From: Acidobacteriaceae bacterium
GTDB taxonomy: Bacteria > Acidobacteriota > Terriglobia > Terriglobales > Acidobacteriaceae
Assembly: GCA_035944135.1 (NCBI GenBank)
Contig: DASZBM010000009.1
Span: 1-64,000, forward strand
Direction: 5' to 3'
DNA length: 64,000 bases
Shown: positions 9,852 through 17,897 of the stretch, piece after piece
How the letters are laid out: the number at the start of each line of letters is the position of its first letter
Numbering within the stretch: the first letter of the stretch is position 1
Made by a program: the position numbers and the translations under genes
Notes under the pieces: generated by a model
Told to the model about the DNA's origin: nothing
What the model saw: only the letters and a program-made list of their open reading frames with translations
The model's database searches: none

Positions 9852-12800
9852 TTAGAAGTTGAACGAGGCCTGCAGCAAAATACGCCGGATTGCAGACTGT
9901 GTCGTGTACGGACCGCCTTGCAACGCCGTCGATTGACCAAACTGCGGCGAGGTCAGGACGCCGTTGGGAGTGGAGAGATCATTGTTGCCGAAAAGGTTCT
10001 GCACCTGCATACCCAGCGCGACGTTGTAGCGCTTGCCAGTGCTCGAACCTCCGCCGCCGAAGAAGCCAGGACCGCCGCCCGGTCCACCGCGACCACCGCC
10101 ACCACCACCACCACCGTGATGTCCTCCTCCGCCAGAGCCACCCGGACCGCCGCCTTGCCCACCGGCGGAAGCCGCCTGCGCGTTGCGCAACCCGCCGAAT
10201 CCCCAGGTCTTCGTAAGGCGGAAGTTGAGCGTAAACAGTGACGGTCCCGTGCAGTAGTTGATGGGGACAATCGACGAGTTCGCGGGCAGCCCGGGCGTAC
10301 CCGGCTGTGCGAATGTGCCGCAACCCGGAATTGATTCGATGGTTCTGCCATTCGGTGTTGCGCCATTTGCCAGATATGGCCGGTCGTTCAGAATCGAATC
10401 GTTATTGTTGTCGGTTCCGGTCGTAATGTTGAACGGAGTTCCACTCTGCCCGATCATGAACGGGCTGAACTGGATGTAGTGGGGCAGTGTGATGGAGCCT
10501 GCCACGAAGAACCGGTTACGCACGTCGAAGGTTGTGCGACCGTAGTCCGCCTTGATGTTGAACGGCGTCGTGACAAATCCGCCCGATGTGTCGCCGTGAG
10601 CCGAGTTCAACGAGTAATAGCCGAAGATCGACAGCCATTTCGTTGTTTGCGCTCTTCCGTTCAAAATCAATTGATTTTGATTGAAAATGCCCCCGGAAAA
10701 GAACTGGTATTGAGGACCCGTTGAAGCACTCAATGGCCCAGGCTTCGTCGGGTCGTAGTTGATGTTCTGTGTAGCAAACTCATGAACACCCTGGGAATGT
10801 ACGTAGTTGATGGAGAGAGTTCCAAACCGCCCAACCTGCTGGTCCGCACCTACCGCGCTCTCCATCGTGTACGGTGTGCGTAGATTCGATGCAGCGCTGT
10901 AGGTCGTTTGTGTGCTTGCCGATGCATTTCCAATGCAAGCACTAATCAGCGCCTGGGTAATCGGCTGATTCAAATTTGGCGTACACGTGCCCCCTGGATT
11001 TTCTACGGTGTACACAGTCTCATTCGTACCGTTCTCCTGCTGCAGCGTCAGAATGCTGCCCTGCGCGAAACGGTCATAGAAGATACCAAACCCACCGCGC
11101 AACACTGTCTTGGGCGCGCCATGCCCGGTGAACAATCCATAGTTGATCGCTACGCGCGGGGCAAAGTCATGGTGGTCGCGCAGATGATTCTGGGTCTCGT
11201 ACCGCGCACCATAACTGACGGTCATGTTCTGACGCGGCTTCCAATCCGTCTCCGCGTATAAACCGAGGTCGGTGTAGGTATCGTCGATCGTATGATTGTT
11301 CACCTGCGTATACGTGAACTCGCGCGGACTTCCGGTTTGGTAGCTGTTGTCTATCGTCGGGCAGGTCGTTGTCGAGGAAGGCACACAGGTAGTCAAAGTC
11401 GAATATACGAATTCGCCATTTGTGTTGCCTTCAGTGTTCTCCGCCTCCCTTGTGGCCCGCAACCGCGCGCCCATCCGAATGAAATTCTTCTTCAGCTGCA
11501 GGGACGTATAGTTCTGAAACTCGTAGTGGTCCTGATGATCCGACAGGTTCTGACCCGAGTACCCGCCGGCCGTGAAATCTCCCGAGACGGTCACGGTTGG
11601 AAGATTGTTCAGCGCATTCGTGGCTACATGCTCGCGCTCATACTCAAACCGCGTCTCGTTCACCAACTTCGAACTGAAGGTCTCGGTATCGCTGAGTTGC
11701 AGGATGTTACTCATGCTGCTCGAATTGAAGCCGGCCGTGGGAATCGTCCGGTTCGAGATGCCACCATTCGTTGAAGTGTTTCTCACAAATTGATAGCGCA
11801 TCGTCATCACGTTCTTTTCACCCAGCGCCAGATCCAGGCGCGGATTCACGTCGACACGCAGCTGCGGATAGTACGTTTCCTGCTGGAAAGTGCTGAGGCT
11901 GCAGCCGGTGGCTCCCGGGTTGCAGAGCGCCTGAGATCCCGGCGATGTAGCCAGTATCTGAGCCGTCGTATATTCATCGTCCTGAATCTGCCGGAACGTT
12001 CCGCCCAGGTTGTACGAGGCAGTCTTGGTCAACGGGCCTGTCAGGTTCCCGAACATGAACATCGTGTGGTACGGCGGCTGAATGATCGGAGTCGAGCTGA
12101 ACGAAGGCGGTGTTCCCGAATTGAACTGGGATGGGTTCCCGTTGATCTGGAAATTGCCGTGCAATTTATCTGTGCCCGGCTTCGTAAACACCTCAACGCG
12201 CCCATAGCCGAGCTTGTCGTACTCGGCCGAGAACGGGTTCTGGTTGATGCGGATCTCGCGGATGGACGACTTCGGCGGAAGCTGTCCGCCGGTGAAGCCG
12301 TCAACGTAGATCTGTCCGCCGTTCGGTCCCGCGGATGGGCCGGCAAGAGCGGTCAACTCGCTCTGCAACTCGTCAGGATCGTCCGAGAGCGCCTCGAGGT
12401 CCTTGCCCTGCAGGATCGTCGAGCTCGCGTTGGAATCCGGGTCGACGCTGAGCTGCACGGCGCTGGCCTCGACGTTAATGACCGTGTTCTCCTGCCCGAT
12501 CTTCAGCTTTGCGTCGAGCGTAGTGCTCGCAACCGCCGGGACCCTCAGGTTGGTCATCAGGTACGAGGCGAATCCCGGCATCGACACCAGCATCGTGTAG
12601 CTGCCTGGCGTGATGGTGATGTTGTACGTGCCATCAGAGCCGGACTTGACCGTGCGGCCCGGTCCCTTCGCCGGCGTAAACGTCACCGTGGCTCCAGGAA
12701 TCAGTTCTCCGTCCGGATCCGTGATCGTTCCATGAACCTTTGTTCCGCCGGTGGAAACCTGCGCGGAGGCATTTGCCGGGCCGGCAGGCGCAGCCTGCGG

Positions 12801-12893
12801 CGGTGGCGCGGCCGATTGACCGCGGCTCCCGGGCGATAACAGCAGCAAGCACACCAATCCTGCAATCAAACTTTTTCCAGCCGACATCATCAC
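9852..12893 (-). CDS. Oar-like TonB-dependent receptor family protein with carboxypeptidase-regulatory domain
   Basis: 1013 aa. Signal peptide (about residues 1-26, ending GSRGQSA), a CarboxypepD_reg Ig-like domain (about 50-135, KVHGTITDPDGELIPGATV), a plug-like segment with SDDPDELQSEL and GPNGGQIYVDGF, then a long beta-barrel-like region full of NxTxxYGARYE-type strands. This is the Oar/TBDT-like family expanded in Acidobacteriota. Near the C-terminus lies a Gly/His-rich low-complexity insert of about 45 residues (GGGGHHGGGG), probably an exposed loop. The ligand is unknown. It lies 104 bp downstream of a co-oriented DUF5666 gene. A paralog occurs at 45657-48515. Confidence 0.85.
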   Translation of the reverse strand: MMMSAGKSLIAGLVCLLLLSPGSRGQSAAPPPQAAPAGPANASAQVSTGGTKVHGTITDPDGELIPGATVTFTPAKGPGRTVKSGSDGTYNITITPGSYTMLVSMPGFASYLMTNLRVPAVASTTLDAKLKIGQENTVINVEASAVQLSVDPDSNASSTILQGKDLEALSDDPDELQSELTALAGPSAGPNGGQIYVDGFTGGQLPPKSSIREIRINQNPFSAEYDKLGYGRVEVFTKPGTDKLHGNFQINGNPSQFNSGTPPSFSSTPIIQPPYHTMFMFGNLTGPLTKTASYNLGGTFRQIQDDEYTTAQILATSPGSQALCNPGATGCSLSTFQQETYYPQLRVDVNPRLDLALGEKNVMTMRYQFVRNTSTNGGISNRTIPTAGFNSSSMSNILQLSDTETFSSKLVNETRFEYEREHVATNALNNLPTVTVSGDFTAGGYSGQNLSDHQDHYEFQNYTSLQLKKNFIRMGARLRATREAENTEGNTNGEFVYSTLTTCVPSSTTTCPTIDNSYQTGSPREFTYTQVNNHTIDDTYTDLGLYAETDWKPRQNMTVSYGARYETQNHLRDHHDFAPRVAINYGLFTGHGAPKTVLRGGFGIFYDRFAQGSILTLQQENGTNETVYTVENPGGTCTPNLNQPITQALISACIGNASASTQTTYSAASNLRTPYTMESAVGADQQVGRFGTLSINYVHSQGVHEFATQNINYDPTKPGPLSASTGPQYQFFSGGIFNQNQLILNGRAQTTKWLSIFGYYSLNSAHGDTSGGFVTTPFNIKADYGRTTFDVRNRFFVAGSITLPHYIQFSPFMIGQSGTPFNITTGTDNNNDSILNDRPYLANGATPNGRTIESIPGCGTFAQPGTPGLPANSSIVPINYCTGPSLFTLNFRLTKTWGFGGLRNAQAASAGGQGGGPGGSGGGGHHGGGGGGGGRGGPGGGPGFFGGGGSSTGKRYNVALGMQVQNLFGNNDLSTPNGVLTSPQFGQSTALQGGPYTTQSAIRRILLQASFNF

Positions 12894-12997
12894 TCCTCAA
12901 CGTTCAACAAATAACCTTCAGGTACTGCGAATAGGGAGGGCGCATTAGTTGATCAGAAGGCCGCTGCCGCCGCGCATTAATTTGGATGCTGGGCCCA

Positions 12998-14200
12998 CTA
13001 CTTGCCGGGCCCCCCGGCGTCACCCATGCTGGCCGCCGCGTCACCGCCCATACTCCAGGGTGTGAGTGTCATCCCCTGGCCGGTGGGTGCGGCGGTAAGG
13101 ATCGGTTCAACTCCAGCCAGCAACGTCACCGCGGAGCTCTTGGACGACTGCTCCGATGGCGATGTAGCGACGATCATCACTGCCTCACCTGGCTTCAACC
13201 CTGCAATGGTTTCGGTGGGCAGACGCGACAACATCTGAGAGAGATCCATACCCGCACGGCGAGCACCTGCGGCTGTTCCCTGCTGCTCGCCACCTGCCGC
13301 CGCCGCGCCGGCGGGTCTCTGCCCTGCTCCGCCGCCCGGCACGCCTGCTCCGCCCGGTGCACCCGCCCCGCCGCGCATGTGTGCGGCAATCATCTGCGCA
13401 GCCGTCGGCGGAAGCCGCCGAACGTCGCTGTTCGGCGTGACAGAGACCGTGACGACCTTCTTGGTTGCCAGGTCCTTCAGCGTGACCGTACCTGCTGTTG
13501 GATCAACCGCGGTCAGCAGACCGGAGTAGTTCCTAAAGGTTCCCGTAACGATCCCGTCCGCCGCAATCGTGCTGCCGTCTGCCGACCGCGTTCCACGCAC
13601 GCGAAGCTGGTCGCCAGGCCGGATGGATGCGATGTCGCTCCTGACGGCATCCTCGAACTTTACCGAGTCGCCAGAGTAACGGCGGACGATCGTTGCCGGA
13701 GTTGTGGTTATTGTCACGGTGTGAAGACCGCTGGAGATGACGATCGTGCCCGTCGCCGGATCAACCGACTTCACGATTCCGCCCCCGCCCCGCTGCCAGG
13801 CCTCTTCTTCCGCGGCGTGCGTCGCCGCAATGGCCGTGGACTTCATCAAAATGACGCGTGCAGCGGTGAGCGTAGTGCCGCTGTCACCGGCTGACCCGGT
13901 CACAAAAACCCGATCGCCCGTTTGCACATCGCTGATAGAGCCGGGGGTCGCCGAGCTCAGGTCCTTTGCCCCGGGCGGCACAATCAGCACCTTCGCCGCA
14001 GCCGGAACTGCCACGGTCACGTCCTGTCCGCCTGCGGTCGTCAGGACGAAGCTGTCACTGCTGGTGGACTTTACCGTTCCGCTCTGGCGCGGTGCAGCGC
14101 CTGCTTGAGCATAGAGGGTCGCTGCGCATCCGAGCGCGAGCACAGCCACGAACAACCACCGTACGAGGGAGCGGAGGAATCTGATCTGAAAGGGCTTCAT
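12998..14200 (-). CDS. Secreted DUF5666-type repeat protein
   Basis: 400 aa. A signal peptide (ends about residue 33, TLYAQAGA) is followed by about three repeats of an 80-90 residue OB-like module: SGTVKSTSSDSFVLT..., GGIVKSVDPATGTIVI... and SGLLTAVDPTAGTVTL.... Each ends with a segment such as SIRPGDQLRVRG, typical of DUF5666. The third module is interrupted by an Ala/Gly/Pro-rich stretch (about residues 270-310). No enzymatic residues are apparent. Being upstream and co-oriented with the Oar-like receptor suggests an envelope role alongside it. Function unknown. Confidence 0.7.
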   Translation of the reverse strand: MKPFQIRFLRSLVRWLFVAVLALGCAATLYAQAGAAPRQSGTVKSTSSDSFVLTTAGGQDVTVAVPAAAKVLIVPPGAKDLSSATPGSISDVQTGDRVFVTGSAGDSGTTLTAARVILMKSTAIAATHAAEEEAWQRGGGGIVKSVDPATGTIVISSGLHTVTITTTPATIVRRYSGDSVKFEDAVRSDIASIRPGDQLRVRGTRSADGSTIAADGIVTGTFRNYSGLLTAVDPTAGTVTLKDLATKKVVTVSVTPNSDVRRLPPTAAQMIAAHMRGGAGAPGGAGVPGGGAGQRPAGAAAAGGEQQGTAAGARRAGMDLSQMLSRLPTETIAGLKPGEAVMIVATSPSEQSSKSSAVTLLAGVEPILTAAPTGQGMTLTPWSMGGDAAASMGDAGGPGK

Positions 14201-14395
14201 TGAGTTGAAAGAGTCAAGGCTCGCTTATGCGTAATTTGAAACGTTCCAAGCACGGCATCCCGGCCAGCCGAGTGATCTTGGGAGATGGCCAGTGGAACCA
14301 CTCCTTAAGGGATACGACTTCATGCCGGAAAAGTTTCGAGCAAGAATTCGATCTTGCCAAAACTAGTATCGCAAAACGACGTTGGGAACCCAAAT

Positions 14396-16318
14396 CTATG
14401 GCAGGATTGACCCATCGGTCACTGGAAGCTCCACATGCGAAGGGAACTTCGGCGATGCATAAATCGTCAGAGTCTCGGGCTTGTAGGCAGACTCCGGCGC
14501 GTCCATGATGTTCGGAACCCACGTCTGCGGATTGCGGTCGTAGAGCGGGAACCAGCTCGACTGCACCTCGACCATCATGCGGTGACCCTTAAGAAACGTG
14601 TGGTCCGCCCCGTGAAGACTCCACTTGTACTCCGCGACCTCGCCGGGTTTCACCGGCTGCGGCTCTGTGAAGCCGTTGCGATAGCGCCCACGGAGAATCT
14701 CCTCCGCGACCATCAGCTCGTAACCATCCGGATAAACGTCGATGAGCTTGGCGACCCAGTCAGTGTCGGACCCCGTGGTGGCAGCGAACAGGTCGGCTTT
14801 CACATCACCGGTCACGGTCACATCGTTCGCCAGCACTGGCGTCTCAAAATTCGCCAGGTCCTTGCGGCCGGATACGAACTGCTGGTCCTCTACAAGCCAC
14901 TGCCGCCACAGCGAACCCTGCCCGTAGGTGGATTGAATCGGCCGGTGGCGATACGGAATCGGGTTCGCCGGGTCGGCAATGTACGTCGCGCCAAACTCAT
15001 CCTTGCCCTTCGGCGCCGCCACGCTCAGCTTTTCACCCGGCTCGAGATACACGTTCGTCGTATGAAACCCCTGCTTCGGCGGCCAGACGTCATAACGATG
15101 CCACCGGTTCTCTCCCGTGCGGAAGCTAGCTGTATCTTTCAGATCAAATCCGGGTTTGTCCTTCAGATAAAACTCGAAAAACGGCGCCTCAAAGGTCGCC
15201 CGGTAGTAGGCTCCGGTCTTCTCGCCGCCAAAGCTGATCCCGCCGTACTTGCTCATCAACTCTGTACCGGGGCCAAACGACCATCCGCCATGGTTCCACG
15301 GGCCGAGCACAAGATAGACGCGGTGCAGCGGGTCATTGGCGTCCTCGTGCGGGCGAAGCGCGGCGTACTCCGCCTGCGTCCCCCACATGTCCTCCTGGTC
15401 CCAGTAGCCGCCCACCTCGAGCGTCGGAACCTCCGGCCTGCCAAGATGCGGCTCGACGGCCATGTCCTGCCAGAACTTCACGTAGCTTGGCTCGGAGAGA
15501 AACACCTTTGCCGTCGGCAGATTGCTCATCCCGGCCGCTGCCGCCGCACCTGCAAAATTCACATGCTCGAGGAACAAGTTGTACTGGTCCTCCTTCGAGC
15601 TTTGCGGAACATCGGTCTTCTGCGCCTCAAGCTGCTGCACGTAATCGAAGCCGTACGTCTCGCGGAACGCTCCGTTGTGGAAGAAGTCATCACCCTTCCA
15701 GATGTTGGTCATCGGAGCCTGCGGACTGATGGCCTTCACCGCCGGATGTGCGTCGATGCCGGCCATCATCGCGAGGAATCCCGGATAGCTGACACCGAGC
15801 ACACCGACCTTGCCCGAGTTGTTGGGCACATTCTTCAGCAGCCAATCAATGGTGTCGCGCGTGTCCGTCGTCTCGTCGACGTCAGTCTTCGAGTTATGCG
15901 CGACGATCGGGTGGTTCATCACGAACTGGCCGCCCGAGCTATAGCGCCCGCGGATGTCCTGGTAGACGAAGATGTAGCCGCTGGTCGCGAGCTCAGGCTT
16001 AGAGACTGCCGGCGTGTCAGGCGAATTGCCTGCCACACCATACGGCGTGCGGGTCATCAGGAACGGCAGCGGCGGTCCGCTCGTGTCACTTCCCTCAGGA
16101 CGAAGAATGACCGTGTGCAACTCAACGCCGTCACGGACCGGAATCATAACCTCCGAGCGCACGTACTTCGGTCCGTGATAGTCCTTCAGCAGTTCCGCCC
16201 TGCGCTGCGCTCGTGCCTGCTGAGTCTGCGCGGTTGATGTGCTTGCCGCAGGCGGATTCGTCTGCGCCACAACGACCGTCGCACACAGCACGATCGAACA
16301 GCCGAAGAGTTTGAGCAT
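14396..16318 (-). CDS. CocE/NonD family serine hydrolase (X-Pro dipeptidyl-peptidase-like), secreted
   Basis: 640 aa. A signal peptide (MLKLFGCSIVLCATVVVAQT) is followed by the alpha/beta-hydrolase domain of the CocE/glutaryl-7-ACA acylase family. RDGVELHTVILRP opens the fold and the nucleophile Ser sits in GVSYPG. The C-terminal jelly-roll domain (about residues 450-630) includes TGDVKADLFAATTGSDTDW. Family members hydrolyse esters or amides, or release Xaa-Pro dipeptides. The substrate here cannot be predicted. Both flanking genes are on the same strand but separated by about 90 and 195 bp, so it may have its own promoter. The 195-bp gap downstream (14201-14395) shows nothing convincing. 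Confidence 0.85.
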   Translation of the reverse strand: MLKLFGCSIVLCATVVVAQTNPPAASTSTAQTQQARAQRRAELLKDYHGPKYVRSEVMIPVRDGVELHTVILRPEGSDTSGPPLPFLMTRTPYGVAGNSPDTPAVSKPELATSGYIFVYQDIRGRYSSGGQFVMNHPIVAHNSKTDVDETTDTRDTIDWLLKNVPNNSGKVGVLGVSYPGFLAMMAGIDAHPAVKAISPQAPMTNIWKGDDFFHNGAFRETYGFDYVQQLEAQKTDVPQSSKEDQYNLFLEHVNFAGAAAAAGMSNLPTAKVFLSEPSYVKFWQDMAVEPHLGRPEVPTLEVGGYWDQEDMWGTQAEYAALRPHEDANDPLHRVYLVLGPWNHGGWSFGPGTELMSKYGGISFGGEKTGAYYRATFEAPFFEFYLKDKPGFDLKDTASFRTGENRWHRYDVWPPKQGFHTTNVYLEPGEKLSVAAPKGKDEFGATYIADPANPIPYRHRPIQSTYGQGSLWRQWLVEDQQFVSGRKDLANFETPVLANDVTVTGDVKADLFAATTGSDTDWVAKLIDVYPDGYELMVAEEILRGRYRNGFTEPQPVKPGEVAEYKWSLHGADHTFLKGHRMMVEVQSSWFPLYDRNPQTWVPNIMDAPESAYKPETLTIYASPKFPSHVELPVTDGSILP

Positions 16319-16337
16319 CGAGAAGCCTCCAAGTAGC

Positions 16338-16405
16338 TAGTGGTTAGCAGTCAGTCGTTCGCAGTCAGTTTTCACTAACTACTAACCACTAACAACTAAC
16401 CACTC
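16338..16405. repeat. Intergenic TAGTGGTTAG...ACTAACCACT repeat, copy 1
   Basis: Between the CocE-like and CDGSH genes lies TAGTGGTTAG (16338-16347) and its exact inverted complement CTAACCACTA (16382-16391), with further CTAAC-type units up to 16405. A very similar right arm (ACTAAC units preceded by TTTTCACTAAC) occurs at 36012-36041. This suggests a dispersed extragenic repeat able to fold as a long hairpin. Confidence 0.6.
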
Positions 16406-16409
16406 TCTA

Positions 16410-16637
16410 TTACTGTCCCGTCAGATTCCCAGGAGTCGCCATGCACTGCCAGTTATTCCGTGCGTGCGAGCCGTCGCAGAAAGGCCGCTTCTCACTCATC
16501 CCGCACCGGCAGAGGCTCACCGCCGGCTTTCCTGTCAGATCCCACTCTTTACCGTCTGCGTCCTGAAGAAGGATGTGTCCCTCCACCCGAAGTGGCCCGT
16601 TTGGCCGAACTGTAATGCGCACTGCGTCATCTGCCAT
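16410..16637 (-). CDS. CDGSH-type iron-sulfur protein
   Basis: 75 aa. The complete CDGSH 2Fe-2S signature C-R-C-G-M-S-x3-P-x-C-D-G-S-H is present in the C-terminal half, with three Cys and one His as cluster ligands. The N-terminal half (VRPNGPLRVEGHILL, then AVSLCRCG) is the usual prokaryotic mini-CDGSH fold. The start is placed at 16637 because AAGGAG sits six bases upstream; an upstream in-frame ATG would add 13 unrelated residues. There is no signal or membrane segment. It probably acts as a small redox or cluster-transfer protein in the cytoplasm; the partner is unknown. Confidence 0.9.
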   Translation of the reverse strand: MADDAVRITVRPNGPLRVEGHILLQDADGKEWDLTGKPAVSLCRCGMSEKRPFCDGSHARNNWQCMATPGNLTGQ

Positions 16638-16703
16638 TTGTTGCTCCTTATCTGGCAAGGATAGCAGTGGGCACATGCTTCAACCGCGGGCGCTGCAACT
16701 TAC

Positions 16704-16979
16704 TTACAGACTTACCATCGCATCATCCACATAGCACCATCCCCAACGCTCGGCGGGCTCTACCGAGCGCATTATGGGATGCTTCGTCGCATGAAAATGC
16801 TTCGTCGCATGTTTGTTCTTCGAGGAATCGCAGCAGCCCACGTTCCCGCACACGAGGCATTCACGCAGATGCACCCACGTGTCGCCCATTTTGATGCATT
16901 CCTCGCAGCCCTTCGCGTAACTGGCTGAGGCACTCGGCACGTCCCGCAGGTTCAGGTGATCGAAGTGATGACACGCCAT
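16704..16979 (-). CDS. Small UBP-type zinc-finger protein
   Basis: 91 aa, consisting almost wholly of a UBP-type zinc finger: HHFDHL, CEECIKMGDTWVHLRECLVCGNVGCCDSS, then HATKHFHATKHPIM. The Cys/His spacing matches the zf-UBP domain of eukaryotic deubiquitinases and HDAC6, but here it is a free-standing bacterial protein. Stand-alone members occur in Acidobacteriota and Actinobacteriota with no known partner. It sits between RNase PH and the CDGSH gene on the same strand (30 bp and 66 bp gaps), so the three may be co-transcribed. Role unknown. Confidence 0.85.
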   Translation of the reverse strand: MACHHFDHLNLRDVPSASASYAKGCEECIKMGDTWVHLRECLVCGNVGCCDSSKNKHATKHFHATKHPIMRSVEPAERWGWCYVDDAMVSL

Positions 16980-17009
16980 CGCTCGTTCTCCTCTATTTTG
17001 AAAATGAAC

Positions 17010-17750
17010 TTAGCCCGTCGTCAGGCATCCCTTTTGCGCAATCAACAACTCGCGAATTCCCCGCTCGGCGACATCCAGCATCTCGTCCATCTGCGCGCGC
17101 GTATAGGTCCCTCGCTCAGCCGTCGCCTGCGTCTCCACGAGCCCACCGGACGCCGTCATTACTACATTCATGTCCACCTCGGCGCGCGCATCCTCTTCGT
17201 ACGCGAGATCCAGCAGCACGCGCCCGTCCACAATTCCTACGCTCGTCGCCGCAACCATCTCCCGTAACGGCGACTGCTTCAGCGTCCCCGCCGCGAGCAG
17301 CTTGCCCAATGCAATCGCCAGCGCCGCGCACGCGCCCGTGATGGCCGCCGTCCGAGTGCCGCCGTCCGCCTGCAGGACATCGCAGTCCAGGATGACGGTC
17401 CGTTCGCCCAGCAGCTTCGTGTCCACCACGCTGCGCAGACTTCGCCCGATGAGTCGTTGAATTTCATGTGTGCGGCCGCCAATCTTGCCGCGCTCGCTCT
17501 CGCGCGGCGTGCGTGTCAGCGTCGCCCGGGGCAGCATCGCGTACTCCGCGGTCACCCATCCACGCCCCGAGTTCCGCATCCATCCGGGCACGCCCTCCTG
17601 CACCGTCGCATTGCACAGAACCCGCGTGTGGCCCACCTCAATCAGTACCGACCCCTCCGCCGTTGCGACAAAACCCGCAGTCAGCCGCAGTTCGCGAGCC
17701 TGTGTTGCTCCTCGTCCTCCACTCCGGAAGATCTCTTCCCCATTCGCCAT
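17010..17750 (-). CDS. rph: Ribonuclease PH
   Basis: 246 aa. Phosphorolytic 3'-5' exoribonuclease that trims tRNA 3' ends. It has the RNase PH fold with EVGHTRVLCNATVQ, GRGWVTAEYAMLPRAT, RESERGKIGGRTHEIQRLIGRSLRSVVD and DCDVLQADGGTRTAAITGA, all hallmark segments. I place the start at 17750 (MANGEEIFRSGGR). An ATG eight codons upstream (17774) is possible, and neither has a strong Shine-Dalgarno. Length is normal. It is divergent from the response regulator at 17898. Confidence 0.93.
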   Translation of the reverse strand: MANGEEIFRSGGRGATQARELRLTAGFVATAEGSVLIEVGHTRVLCNATVQEGVPGWMRNSGRGWVTAEYAMLPRATLTRTPRESERGKIGGRTHEIQRLIGRSLRSVVDTKLLGERTVILDCDVLQADGGTRTAAITGACAALAIALGKLLAAGTLKQSPLREMVAATSVGIVDGRVLLDLAYEEDARAEVDMNVVMTASGGLVETQATAERGTYTRAQMDEMLDVAERGIRELLIAQKGCLTTG

Positions 17751-17897
17751 CCGGTGATTGTAGCCGCTGCGCATGCAGCACGTGTCTGGCGGCAGTTCTA
17801 CTCCCACGTTAGTGGATTGTTCGCAGCTCAACGTTGCGCTATCGTGCAACGTGACTGCGGGCCTGCCCCGGCCCGCGTCTGAAAGATCGGAGCAGTA

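Noticed and set aside
10080-10160. The CCACCGCCACC-type run inside the Oar-like gene as a possible microsatellite or CRISPR-like repeat
   Set aside because: It is the coding sequence of the Gly/His-rich segment in frame. No spacer-repeat pattern exists.
14227-14508. A 93-codon + strand frame in the gap after the CocE-like gene
   Set aside because: No Shine-Dalgarno, no recognisable fold, and it runs into the antisense of the CocE-like gene. The gap is better left unannotated.
14435-16237. A 600-codon open frame on the + strand opposite the CocE-like gene
   Set aside because: Arg/Val/Leu-rich shadow of a well-supported hydrolase; no domain recognised.
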